DNA from: an uncultured Dorea sp.
Lineage (GTDB): Bacteria; Bacillota; Clostridia; Lachnospirales; Lachnospiraceae
Direction: 5' to 3'
Length of the DNA stretch: 12,934 bases
NCBI GenBank assembly: GCA_910587575.1
Contig: CAJULU010000017.1
Span: 52,554-65,487 of the forward strand
Positions 1 through 7,412 of the stretch are shown one piece after another; the stretch's first letter is position 1; the number at the start of each line of letters is the position of its first letter. The translations under genes were made by a program, and so were the position numbers. The notes below the pieces were generated by a model. That model saw only the letters and a program-made list of their open reading frames with translations, had not been told where the DNA came from and ran no database searches.

Positions 1-1
1 A

Positions 2-721
2 GAAAGCATCCAGGTAAAAAGAAGTTCCAAGGAAGCCTTTGCCTCGCTGAATGACCTGGTGGGAGGAATCACGACTCTGGCACAGGCCAAGAATATTGCG
101 CCTAACTCCAAAGGAGTGAAAGCAATCAAACGACTGGAAAAAATTTACGACATTCTGAAGCTGTATGGGGTAGAGAAATTTGTTACATTTGACTTCAGCA
201 TGAGTGGTACTTACGGATACTACTCCGGGATTATCTTCCGGGTCTATACCTTTGGAACCGGAGATGCCATTGTAAAGGGCGGCAGATACGATCATCTGAC
301 GGAGAAATTCGGAAAGAAATCCCCTGCCATTGGATTTGCCATTGTCATTGATGAACTGATGAACGCACTGATCCGCCAGAAGATCCGTATTGTCTATACG
401 AGGAAGAATACCATCATCCTGTATGACCCGGAGCGCAAAAGGGAGGCAATCTCTCTTGCCCGGGATTTCCGCCGGAAGGCGAAGAACACGGAACTGATCC
501 GCAAGGACAGGGCGAAAGGCCTCGAGGAATATATAGTCTACGGGAATGACTATTATGCCGGGAATCTAATTTATCTGGACAGGTCGGGGGAGATTACCAT
601 GGTGAATCTGATTACCGGGGAGCAGAAGATTTTCGGAAGCAGTTCCGAGAACACATCAGAGAATGGTTCCGGCAACAGTACGGAAAACAGTACGGAAAAC
701 AGTACAGATAGGAGTTCATAG
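2..721 (+). CDS. hisZ: HisZ, ATP phosphoribosyltransferase regulatory subunit (C-terminal part, 5' end outside window)
   Basis: HisZ is a catalytically inactive relative of histidyl-tRNA synthetase that binds short-form HisG and makes it active and histidine-sensitive. The frame is open from base 2, so the gene begins upstream; the GTG at 59 is not its start. About 239 residues are visible. They include the class II synthetase motif-3 region (GGRYDHL at about 96-102 and PAIGFAIVIDEL at about 108-119). HisRS has GLERL where this protein has VIDEL, so the motif-3 arginine is missing, as expected for HisZ rather than a true synthetase. It ends in an unusual 27-residue Ser/Asn/Thr/Glu-rich tail encoded partly by a 12-base tandem repeat. 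The hisG start follows the stop by three bases, so the two are translationally linked. Identity is seen from motifs and context; the regulatory role is family knowledge. Confidence 0.9.
   Translation, partial: ESIQVKRSSKEAFASLNDLVGGITTLAQAKNIAPNSKGVKAIKRLEKIYDILKLYGVEKFVTFDFSMSGTYGYYSGIIFRVYTFGTGDAIVKGGRYDHLTEKFGKKSPAIGFAIVIDELMNALIRQKIRIVYTRKNTIILYDPERKREAISLARDFRRKAKNTELIRKDRAKGLEEYIVYGNDYYAGNLIYLDRSGEITMVNLITGEQKIFGSSSENTSENGSGNSTENSTENSTDRSS
669..704 (+). repeat. Three 12-base tandem repeats in the hisZ 3' end
   Basis: Two identical units CGGAAAACAGTA (681-692, 693-704) follow a diverged unit CCGGCAACAGTA (669-680). They encode NST(E/D) steps in the disordered tail of HisZ. The codons before them (SSENTSENGSG) look like older decayed copies. 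The array ends just before the hisG ribosome binding site (AGGAG, 710-714). Confidence 0.85.
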
Positions 722-724
722 AAG

Positions 725-1366
725 ATGAGATACCTGACATTTGCTTTGGGAAAAGGACGTCTGGCAGAACAGACATTGAAATTATTCGAAAAGGTCGGGA
801 TTACCTGCGAGGAGATGAAAGATAAGAATTCACGCAGGCTGATCTTTGTCAATGAGCCGATGAAGCTTAAGTTCTTTCTGGCCAAGGGGCCGGATGTGCC
901 GACTTACGTGGAGTACGGAGCAGCGGATATCGGAGTGGTAGGAAAGGATACCATTCTGGAAGAAGGACGGAAGGTTCATGAGGTTCTGGATCTGGGATAT
1001 GGAAAGTGCCGGATGTGTGTCTGCGGCCATCCGGATGCAGCCCCCCTTCTGAAACATCACGAACTGATCCGGGCAGCAACCAAGTATCCCAATATTACCA
1101 AGGATTATTTTTACAATACCAGACACCAGACGGTGGAAATTATCAAACTGAACGGTTCTATTGAACTGGCGCCTATCGTGGGGCTCTCTGAGGTGATCGT
1201 GGATATTGTGGAGACGGGAACCACTTTAAAGGAGAACGGACTGGAAGTGTTAGAGGAGGTCTGCCCCCTGTCTGCCCGGATGATTGTGAATCCGGTGAGC
1301 ATGCGTATGGAAAGCGGACGGATTAAGAATCTTCTTTCACAGCTTCGGGCGCAGCTGATTGATTAA
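725..1366 (+). CDS. hisG: ATP phosphoribosyltransferase, short form
   Basis: HisG catalyses the first step of histidine synthesis, joining ATP and PRPP to give phosphoribosyl-ATP in the cytoplasm. At 213 residues it is the short form, without the C-terminal regulatory domain of long HisG, and so should need HisZ, whose gene sits directly upstream. Visible family motifs are the N-terminal ALGKGRLAEQT (7-17), ADIGVVGKDT (67-76), and the PRPP-binding stretch VDIVETGTTLKENGL (159-173). The ATG at 725 is preceded by AGGAG at 710-714, inside the hisZ tail. The gap to hisZ is three bases and to hisD 39 bases, so this is one operon. I see nothing abnormal in the catalytic motifs. Confidence 0.96.
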   Translation: MRYLTFALGKGRLAEQTLKLFEKVGITCEEMKDKNSRRLIFVNEPMKLKFFLAKGPDVPTYVEYGAADIGVVGKDTILEEGRKVHEVLDLGYGKCRMCVCGHPDAAPLLKHHELIRAATKYPNITKDYFYNTRHQTVEIIKLNGSIELAPIVGLSEVIVDIVETGTTLKENGLEVLEEVCPLSARMIVNPVSMRMESGRIKNLLSQLRAQLID

Positions 1367-1405
1367 CAGATACCTGCCTGACAGGTTGAGGAAGGATGGA
1401 TAAGA

Positions 1406-2695
1406 ATGAAGATACAATACTTAGACAATGATCTGCGGAAGAATCTTTTAGAAAATCTCTTAAAACGCAGCCCGAATCAGTATGGGGAATATGAGAAAGC
1501 AGTCACGGAGATTCTGAACCGGGTGAAAGAAGAGGGGGATTCTGCTCTTTTTGCGTATACGGAAAAATTTGACGGGGCGCAGATTGACGCCGGATGTATC
1601 CGGGTTACGGAAGAGGAGATTGCGGAAGCCTACCGTCTTGTAGATCCGGGGCTTCTTAAGATTATCCGCAAAGCCCGGGAGAATATTGAAGAATACCACG
1701 CCAAACAGAGGCAGTACAGCTGGTTTGACAGCAGACCGGACGGAACCATGCTGGGACAGAAGGTAACCCCCCTTCAGAGAGTGGGCGTGTATGTGCCTGG
1801 CGGGAAAGCGGTGTATCCGTCTTCTGTACTGATGAACATTGTTCCTGCAAAGGTAGCAGGGGTGGAGGAAATCATCATGGTGACTCCGCCGGGCAGAGAC
1901 GGGAAAGTGACGGCGAATACGCTGGCAGCGGCGAAAGAGGCCGGCGCCGATGTGATCTATAAGGCAGGCGGCGCCCAGGCAATCGGCGCCCTGGCATACG
2001 GAACCGAGAGTATCCCCAAGGTGGATAAGATTGTGGGGCCGGGGAATATCTATGTGGCTCTGGCGAAAAAAGCGGTCTACGGACATGTAAGCATCGATGC
2101 CGTGGCAGGACCCAGCGAGATACTGGTCATTGCGGACGAGACGGCGAATCCTGTATTTGTGGCGGCGGATCTTTTGTCGCAGGCGGAACATGACGAATTA
2201 GCCTCTGCAATCCTGGTGACTACCAGCAGGGACCTGGCAGAACAGGTGTCTGACCAGATTGACGGATTCTTAAAGGAATTGTCCAGAAGCGAGATTATCA
2301 GTAAGTCCCTGGATCAGTATGGTTATATCCTTGTGGCGGATTCTATGGAGGAAGCGATTGAGGTGGCCAATGACATTGCTTCCGAGCATCTGGAGATTCA
2401 GACAAAGGATCCCTATGACGTGATGATAAAGATCAGAAATGCCGGTGCGATTTTTATCGGCGAATATTCCAGCGAACCTCTGGGGGATTACTTTGCAGGG
2501 CCCAACCACGTTCTTCCGACCAACGGAACGGCGCGGTTCTTCTCCCCCCTGTCTGTGGATGATTTTATCAAGAAATCCAGCATCATCGCTTATTCCAGAA
2601 ACGCACTGGAAGCTGTACATCAAGAGATTGAACAGTTTGCCGAGGCAGAGCAGCTTACTGCGCATGCCAATTCCGTCAGAGTACGGTTTTCTTAA
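1406..2695 (+). CDS. hisD: Histidinol dehydrogenase
   Basis: HisD is the zinc enzyme that performs the last two steps of the pathway, oxidising L-histidinol via histidinal to L-histidine with two NAD+. The 429-residue length is normal. Aligning by eye to the well-studied E. coli enzyme, the zinc ligands are all present: Gln259 and His262 (SQAEHDE), Asp361 (GDYFAGPNH) and His420 (TAHANS). The catalytic pair Glu327-His328 (ASEHLE) is also intact. Other signatures are VPGGKAVYPSS (130-140), GGAQAIGALAYGT (188-200) and VGPGN (210-214). The ATG at 1406 has an AGGAAGG-type ribosome binding site at about 1389-1395. It is followed after 14 bases by hisB. Confidence 0.97.
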   Translation: MKIQYLDNDLRKNLLENLLKRSPNQYGEYEKAVTEILNRVKEEGDSALFAYTEKFDGAQIDAGCIRVTEEEIAEAYRLVDPGLLKIIRKARENIEEYHAKQRQYSWFDSRPDGTMLGQKVTPLQRVGVYVPGGKAVYPSSVLMNIVPAKVAGVEEIIMVTPPGRDGKVTANTLAAAKEAGADVIYKAGGAQAIGALAYGTESIPKVDKIVGPGNIYVALAKKAVYGHVSIDAVAGPSEILVIADETANPVFVAADLLSQAEHDELASAILVTTSRDLAEQVSDQIDGFLKELSRSEIISKSLDQYGYILVADSMEEAIEVANDIASEHLEIQTKDPYDVMIKIRNAGAIFIGEYSSEPLGDYFAGPNHVLPTNGTARFFSPLSVDDFIKKSSIIAYSRNALEAVHQEIEQFAEAEQLTAHANSVRVRFS

Positions 2696-2709
2696 AGAGA
2701 GGTGATTGG

Positions 2710-3297
2710 ATGGAGCGAAGAGTAACTCTGAAAAGAACTACTAAGGAGACGGATATCCTGGTCACTCTGAATCTGGACGGAAGCGGGCACAATGACATTG
2801 ATACCGGGATCGGGTTCTTTGACCATATGCTCAATGGCTTCGCAAGGCACGGGCTTTTTGATCTGACGGTGAAAGTAACCGGGGATCTTCACGTGGACTG
2901 CCACCACACGGTGGAGGATACGGGCATTGTGCTTGGCCAGGCGATTCAGAAGGCCGTGGGAGACAAGGCAGGGCTTAAACGGTACGGGCATTTCATCCTG
3001 CCCATGGATGAAACTCTTGCCCTGTGCGCCATAGACCTGTCCGGGAGACCCTATCTGAAATATGACGCAGAATTTACCGTGGAACGGCTGGGAGAACTGG
3101 ACACAGAGATGATCCGGGAATTCTTTTACGCTGTGTCCTATGGCGGGATGATGAATCTTCATCTTCGCATTCTGGATGGGGAGAACAACCATCACATGGC
3201 GGAGGCATTGTTTAAAAGTTTTGGAAAGGCCCTGGATACGGCCACCCAGGAAGAACCAAGGATGAAAGAAGCATGGACCACGAAGGGTAGTTTGTAA
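2710..3297 (+). CDS. hisB: Imidazoleglycerol-phosphate dehydratase (monofunctional)
   Basis: HisB removes water from imidazole glycerol phosphate to give imidazole acetol phosphate, using two manganese ions. This is the monofunctional dehydratase of 195 residues, without the histidinol-phosphatase domain of the E. coli protein. The metal-binding histidine clusters are complete: FFDHM (36-40), DCHHTVED (63-70) and NHHMAEALFK (160-169), with PMDE (98-101) between them. A near-perfect ribosome binding site, AGAGGTGA, lies just before the ATG in the 14-base gap after hisD. The downstream fusion gene starts 13 bases after the stop. The histidinol-phosphate aminotransferase (hisC) and phosphatase that would act next are not encoded in this window. 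Confidence 0.96.
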   Translation: MERRVTLKRTTKETDILVTLNLDGSGHNDIDTGIGFFDHMLNGFARHGLFDLTVKVTGDLHVDCHHTVEDTGIVLGQAIQKAVGDKAGLKRYGHFILPMDETLALCAIDLSGRPYLKYDAEFTVERLGELDTEMIREFFYAVSYGGMMNLHLRILDGENNHHMAEALFKSFGKALDTATQEEPRMKEAWTTKGSL

Positions 3298-3310
3298 AGG
3301 AGATGAAGTG

Positions 3311-4594
3311 ATGAGTTATAAAAGATTGATCCCCTGTATCTTCATTGCAGCGGGAAAAGCGGTGAGATGGTTCGACGACCGTACCGTCATCGCAGAGGAC
3401 GCCGTGGAACTTGCGAAACGCTACAGCGAGAATGGCGCAGATGAACTGATCGTGTTTGACCTGTCGGACTATGCGGATGAACATGACGAGGCAATCGACT
3501 TCATGAAGCGTATGAACCGGGTCATCCGTATCCCTATGGTGGCAGGCGGAAACGTAAAACGCCAGGAGGATATTAAAAAGATTCTCTATGCAGGGTCAAA
3601 ACGGGCTATCTTGAATTTTTCCAAACAGGACAGCATCAAACTGATTGAGGATGCGGCGAAACGTTTCGGGAAAGAGAAGCTGGCGGTTTCACTGAATGAT
3701 TTTGACGCACTGTTTAAACACCAGCATGTGATACAGAAATACTGCAGCGAGATTATTTTCATGCATCGGCTGGATCTGAACTCTGTTGCAAATATTACGG
3801 ACATCCCCTGTGTGGTCGTGACGGATACCATGGAGGGTTCAGAACTGTTTAAGATCTTAAAGTCTCCGGGAGTCAGAGGCTTATCCGGCAGGTTTGTCAG
3901 CCAGCCGGATATGGATTTTACCGGATTTAAGGAGCAGTGTGAAGAGAAAGGGATTCAGATGACCTCTTTTGAGAGTATGCTGGAATTCTCTGAATTCAAG
4001 ACGAATGAACAGGGGCTGATTCCGGTGATCGTCCAGCATTTTAAGACCCAGGAGGTTCTGATGCTGGCTTATATGAATAAAGAGGCGTTCTACCAGACCA
4101 TCAAGACGGGAAAGATGACCTATTACAGCAGAAGCCGGGAGAAACTCTGGGTAAAGGGAGAGACCAGCGGACATTTCCAGTATGTGAAGTCTCTGACCAT
4201 TGACTGTGACAACGATACCCTGCTTGCCAAGGTGGACCAGGTGGGGGCGGCCTGCCATACCGGTAACGCCACCTGTTTCTTTCAGCATCTGGCGGGAAAT
4301 GACTATGACGAGACGAACCCGCTCCGGGTGTTTGAATCCGTGTACCAGGTGATTGCTGACCGCAAAGAACATCCTAAGGAAGGGTCTTACACCAATTATC
4401 TGTTCGAGAAGGGAATCGACAAGATCCTGAAGAAAATCGGGGAAGAGGCGACGGAAGTAGTGATTGCGGCAAAGAATCCCAATGCGGAAGAGATTAAGTA
4501 TGAACTGTCGGATTTCCTGTATCATGCCATGGTACTGATGGTACTGAAAGGCGTGACATGGGATGATATTGTCATGGAGCTGGCAGACCGGTAA
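3311..4594 (+). CDS. hisIE: HisIE bifunctional enzyme with an N-terminal degenerate HisF-like domain
   Basis: Three domains are visible in 427 residues. Residues 1-215 resemble a HisF-type (beta/alpha)8 barrel (KRLIPC at 4-9, NGADELIVFDLSD at 41-53, IPMVAGG at 74-80). Residues 222-325 are phosphoribosyl-AMP cyclohydrolase (HisI), with WVKGETSGH (280-288), the metal-binding DCDND (298-302), and CHTGNATC (315-322). Residues 340-425 are phosphoribosyl-ATP pyrophosphatase (HisE), with KKIGEEATEVVIAAK (374-388). HisE and HisI carry out steps 2 and 3 of histidine synthesis. The barrel has Phe11 where HisF has its essential Asp11, and lacks the second phosphate-binding GG motif, so it is probably not a working cyclase. 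I place the start at ATG 3311, eight bases after AAAGGAG (3296-3302); a GTG at 3308 is possible but closer to the site. Last gene of the his cluster. Confidence 0.92.
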   Translation: MSYKRLIPCIFIAAGKAVRWFDDRTVIAEDAVELAKRYSENGADELIVFDLSDYADEHDEAIDFMKRMNRVIRIPMVAGGNVKRQEDIKKILYAGSKRAILNFSKQDSIKLIEDAAKRFGKEKLAVSLNDFDALFKHQHVIQKYCSEIIFMHRLDLNSVANITDIPCVVVTDTMEGSELFKILKSPGVRGLSGRFVSQPDMDFTGFKEQCEEKGIQMTSFESMLEFSEFKTNEQGLIPVIVQHFKTQEVLMLAYMNKEAFYQTIKTGKMTYYSRSREKLWVKGETSGHFQYVKSLTIDCDNDTLLAKVDQVGAACHTGNATCFFQHLAGNDYDETNPLRVFESVYQVIADRKEHPKEGSYTNYLFEKGIDKILKKIGEEATEVVIAAKNPNAEEIKYELSDFLYHAMVLMVLKGVTWDDIVMELADR

Positions 4595-4615
4595 TAGAAA
4601 AAGGGTTACATATAT

Positions 4616-4643
4616 TCGGGAAATCCAGCATATATTTTCCCGA
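4616..4643 (+). promoter_or_regulatory. Hairpin between hisIE and the small membrane-protein gene
   Basis: TCGGGAAA (4616-4623) is exactly complementary to TTTCCCGA (4636-4643), with a 12-base loop. The octamer CATATATT occurs at 4609-4616 and again at 4629-4636. The right arm overlaps the probable ribosome binding site (GAGGTGA, 4642-4648) of the next gene. The hairpin could therefore reduce its translation, or act as a weak end-of-operon structure. It has no T-tract, so I do not call it a terminator. Confidence 0.5.
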
Positions 4644-4653
4644 GGTGATGAAC

Positions 4654-4959
4654 GTGAATGATTCAGAAAAACGCAGGCAGAGACTTTTGGAACAGACCAG
4701 GGAATTATATGGTGAGAAACGTTCCATTCCTGCGGTACATCCCCGGTACGGTGCGGCGTATCATCAGATCTACAGTGATGAACAGGCGGGGCTTCCCCCC
4801 AGTTCCTTTGGAATCCGTCTGTTTCTGTGCCTGCTGCTGTTTGCGGCTTTTGTGTCGATTGATAAGAATCAGAGTGAAGTCATGCATGTTGACAGCAGCC
4901 GTATCGTGGATGAGATTACCACAGACCTGGATGTGGCAGAAGTATGGAAGGAACTGTAG
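4654..4959 (+). CDS. Small single-pass membrane protein of unknown function
   Basis: I do not recognise this 101-residue protein. It has a charged, Arg/Glu-rich N-terminal segment (1-25), a Pro/Gly/Tyr-rich stretch (26-50), one hydrophobic helix at about 52-69 (FGIRLFLCLLLFAAFVSI), and an acidic C-terminal part (70-101). The positively charged flank on the N-terminal side predicts that end to be cytoplasmic. I chose GTG 4654 because GAGGTGA (4642-4648) lies five bases before it; ATG 4648 overlaps that site and is less likely. The gene lies 59 bases after hisIE on the same strand and may be read through from the his operon. Its stop codon is buried in the stem of the following terminator. Codon and base use match the backbone, so it is probably a resident gene. 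Confidence 0.65.
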   Translation: MNDSEKRRQRLLEQTRELYGEKRSIPAVHPRYGAAYHQIYSDEQAGLPPSSFGIRLFLCLLLFAAFVSIDKNQSEVMHVDSSRIVDEITTDLDVAEVWKEL

Positions 4960-4981
4960 TACGCTGCAGTTCCTTCCATAC
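4942..4981. terminator. Bidirectional terminator between convergent genes
   Basis: GTATGGAAGGAACTG (4942-4956) is perfectly complementary to 4967-4981. Three more inner pairs (one G-U) give an 18-pair stem closed by a UACG tetraloop (4960-4963). Short T-rich runs follow on both strands (GTTTTC at about 4984-4989 on plus; TTCT just beyond 4942 on minus). It lies between the plus-strand membrane-protein gene and minus-strand upp. The left arm encodes the last codons and the TAG stop (4957-4959) of the former. Confidence 0.8.
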
Positions 4982-4996
4982 GCTGTTTTCGGATGT

Positions 4997-5626
4997 TTAT
5001 TTTGTCCCGAAAATACGGTCGCCTGCGTCCCCAAGCCCAGGCACGATGTATTTGTGTTCATTCAGGCGTTCGTCCAGTGCACCGATATAGAGGGCCACGT
5101 CCGGATGCTCCTGTTTCATCCGTTTTACACCTTCCGGTGCGGCAATGATACACAGGAACCGGATATGCTTCACGCCTTTGTCCTTCAGAAGCTGGATGGC
5201 AGCAACGGAAGAGCCGCCGGTAGCAAGCATGGGATCTACCACAAACACCTCCCGTTCGTCACAGTCTGCGGGAAGTTTGCAGTAATATTCCACCGGCTGG
5301 AAAGTATCCGGATCCCGGTACAGCCCGATATGCCCTACCTTTGCGGCTGGTATCATCTTAAGAATCCCGTCCACCATTCCAAGCCCCGCCCTTAAGATCG
5401 GCACCACCGCCATCTTCTTGCCGCTGAGTTTCTTTCCTGTCATCTCGCAGATGGGCGTCCTGATCGTTACGTCTTTCAGTTTCAGATCCCGGGAAGCCTC
5501 ATAACACATGAGGGATGCAATCTCGCTTACAATCTCCCGGAATTCTTTTGAACCCACATCTTCGCTGCGGATATAGTTGATTTTATGCTGGATCAAAGGA
5601 TGATCCATGATCTGTACATCTGGCAT
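4997..5626 (-). CDS. upp: Uracil phosphoribosyltransferase
   Basis: Upp makes UMP from uracil and PRPP, the main pyrimidine salvage reaction, in the cytoplasm. With the start at 5626 the protein is 209 residues, the usual family length. The PRPP-binding loop VVDPMLATGGSS (129-140) and the C-terminal uracil-binding segment PGLGDAGDRIFGTK (196-209) are intact, as is the RAGLGM region (79-84). The frame stays open further upstream to 5851. However, AGGAGG (5635-5640 on the minus strand) sits nine bases before ATG 5626 and family homology begins there, so the longer form is rejected. It is transcribed alone, opposite to both neighbours, and shares the intergenic region 5627-5853 with the divergent asparagine-synthetase-like gene. 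No aberrant features seen. Confidence 0.96.
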   Translation of the reverse strand: MPDVQIMDHPLIQHKINYIRSEDVGSKEFREIVSEIASLMCYEASRDLKLKDVTIRTPICEMTGKKLSGKKMAVVPILRAGLGMVDGILKMIPAAKVGHIGLYRDPDTFQPVEYYCKLPADCDEREVFVVDPMLATGGSSVAAIQLLKDKGVKHIRFLCIIAAPEGVKRMKQEHPDVALYIGALDERLNEHKYIVPGLGDAGDRIFGTK

Positions 5627-5853
5627 ATCTGTATTCCTCCTTATAGAACTGTTAAACGTATCTTTTACTATCATACTACAGATGGGGCAAGTGTGCCATT
5701 TATTTTTTGAAATGATCAGAAGAGGATTTATCCAGTTGATTTTATTAGGAAATACAGATATACTATAGACGGACATATTTCGACAAATCACATAAGAGGC
5801 GCACCATATATGCCTTAAGAAAATATAAAAAATAAGACAGGAGATGTACAAGC
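5627..5853. other. Divergent intergenic region between upp and the asparagine-synthetase-like operon
   Basis: This 227-base AT-rich spacer holds the upp ribosome binding site at its left end and a good plus-strand promoter at 5736-5764. For upp, a TATGAT on the minus strand (5675-5670) is the best -10 candidate. Its -35 side is poor, so I do not annotate it as a promoter. A small AGGC/GCCT inverted repeat lies in the plus-strand leader at about 5793-5815. I see no riboswitch or RNA gene. Confidence 0.6.
5736..5764 (+). promoter_or_regulatory. Sigma-A promoter for the asparagine-synthetase-like operon
   Basis: TTGATT (5736-5741) and TATACT (5759-5764) are separated by exactly 17 bases. Each box differs from consensus at one or two positions. 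Transcription would start near 5771 and give an untranslated leader of about 80 bases. Confidence 0.75.
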
Positions 5854-7392
5854 ATGATAACAGTGAAAGAATACAGGGGACACATCAGAAACTGGGAGGC
5901 TCTTTGCCGGGAACTCGGGATTCAGACCAACCTGTCCAGGGAGGAACGGGAGCGGCTCATTCTTGCCAGAGCCTATGAAACGTGGGGATATGACATGGCG
6001 GACCATATGCATGGAATGTTCGCATTCGCTCTGTGGGATGCAGACAGAGAGCAGCTTTTCTGCCTGCGGGACCAGTTCGGCACGAAGCCTTTTTACTATT
6101 ATCAGACAGACGGGGGAGAACTGCTTTACGGCACCACCATCCGAAGGATTATGGAGCAGCCGGGATTTCAGAAGGAACTGAACGAGGAAATGCTGCAGAT
6201 CTATCTGACCCTGACCTATGGAGCCGGCGAGGATACCTTTTTCAAAGGCGTGAAAAAACTCCTTCCCGGACGTTATCTGATCTGGAAGGATGGGAATCTC
6301 ACCATAAAGCGTTACTGGAGACCAGAGTTTCATCCAGACGAGAGCAAATCCCTGGAAGACTGGGCGGATGAGATTCATAACACCCTGAGGGAGATTCTTC
6401 CGGAGGTAAAGACAGAAGAAGAGCGTGCAGAGTCTTTCCTTTCCGGCGGGGTGGATTCCTCCTACGTGCTGGCCATGTCAGACATTAAGGTGACCGATTC
6501 CTGCGGATATGACGAGGAACGCTTCGATGAATCGGGGCTGGCGGCAGAGACGGCAAGGATTCTTGGACGCAAGAACATCCGATGCAGGATTACACCGGAA
6601 GAATATTTTGACACGGTCTCTTATGTTATGTACAACATGGAGCAGCCTTTAGGGGACGCTTCCTCCATCGTGTTTGCCCTTGCATGCAGGGCGGCTGCAG
6701 AACATACGAAAATCTGCTATTCGGGGGAAGGTTCAGATGAATTCTTCGGGGGTTATAATATGTACCGCAATGCCAGGCGGTATGGAGACAACTTAAAGAC
6801 GTTCTATGTCGGGAATACCAATATAATGAAGGAAGACGAGAAGAAGCGGATTCTGAAGAATTATTCCGAAGACATCCTTCCGATTCATCTGGTAAAGGAT
6901 ATCTATGAGGAGAACGAAGGGATGGATCCTCTTACCAAGATGTCGGACGTGGATATTCAGCTCTGGCTGGAGGGAGATATCTATCTGAATGTGGACAAGA
7001 TGAGTACGGCTGCGGGGCTGGAGATCCGGATGCCTCTTACAGACCGGAGGATTTTTGACATTGCGTCAAGGATGCCTTCCAGGTATAAGGTCAATGAGGA
7101 GCAGAACAAGGTCGCTTTCCGTACCGCTGCGGCCAGGGTACTGCCGGAAGAGATTGCCTTCCGCAAGAAACTCGGTTTTATTGTGCCGATCCGTATCTGG
7201 ATGGCAGATGAACGGTATAACCAGGATGTACGGGAGAAGTTTCACAGTGAGGCGGCAGAGAAGTTCTTCCATGTGGATGAGATTAACGCTATTTTTGATG
7301 AATATGTGGGCGGGAACTCGGATAACTGGCGGAAGGTGTGGACCATCTACGCATTCCTGGTGTGGTACGATGAGTATTTTGTAAAACGGTAA
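5854..7392 (+). CDS. Asparagine-synthetase-like protein lacking a functional glutaminase half
   Basis: This 512-residue protein belongs to the AsnB family but starts well inside the normal N-terminal glutamine amidotransferase domain. Residues 35-100 (AYETWGYDM, GMFAFALWD, RDQFGTKPFYY) match the later part of that domain. The nucleophile Cys2 and the first strands are absent, and the usual NGE motif reads YRGH (7-10). An in-frame TAA lies seven codons upstream, and AGGAGA is properly spaced before ATG 5854, so the short form is real and not a missed start. The synthetase domain looks active: ATP-pyrophosphatase loop SGGVDSS (197-203), YSGEGSDEFFGGY (289-301) and GLEIRMPLTD (388-397). It may use free ammonia, or amidate or adenylate a different substrate. 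The role is unknown; it leads a three-gene operon with its own promoter. Confidence 0.85.
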   Translation: MITVKEYRGHIRNWEALCRELGIQTNLSREERERLILARAYETWGYDMADHMHGMFAFALWDADREQLFCLRDQFGTKPFYYYQTDGGELLYGTTIRRIMEQPGFQKELNEEMLQIYLTLTYGAGEDTFFKGVKKLLPGRYLIWKDGNLTIKRYWRPEFHPDESKSLEDWADEIHNTLREILPEVKTEEERAESFLSGGVDSSYVLAMSDIKVTDSCGYDEERFDESGLAAETARILGRKNIRCRITPEEYFDTVSYVMYNMEQPLGDASSIVFALACRAAAEHTKICYSGEGSDEFFGGYNMYRNARRYGDNLKTFYVGNTNIMKEDEKKRILKNYSEDILPIHLVKDIYEENEGMDPLTKMSDVDIQLWLEGDIYLNVDKMSTAAGLEIRMPLTDRRIFDIASRMPSRYKVNEEQNKVAFRTAAARVLPEEIAFRKKLGFIVPIRIWMADERYNQDVREKFHSEAAEKFFHVDEINAIFDEYVGGNSDNWRKVWTIYAFLVWYDEYFVKR

Positions 7393-7412
7393 CATCCAGG
7401 AGGAGAATCTCA

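Noticed and set aside
59..61. GTG as the hisZ start
   Set aside because: The frame is open upstream to the window edge and encodes family-like sequence, so the gene is cut by the window and does not start here.
1372..1386. Small inverted repeat ACCTG/CAGGT between hisG and hisD
   Set aside because: Only five pairs with a five-base loop and no T-run; expected by chance and not a terminator.
1460..2191. Long antisense frame inside hisD (also others inside upp, the AsnB-like and GGDEF genes)
   Set aside because: These have low-complexity, Arg/His/Leu-rich translations typical of shadows of real genes, and no ribosome binding sites or family motifs.
5627..5851. N-terminal extension of upp in the same frame
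   Set aside because: The Upp family begins at ATG 5626, which has a well-spaced AGGAGG. The extension is AT-rich intergenic sequence holding the divergent promoter.
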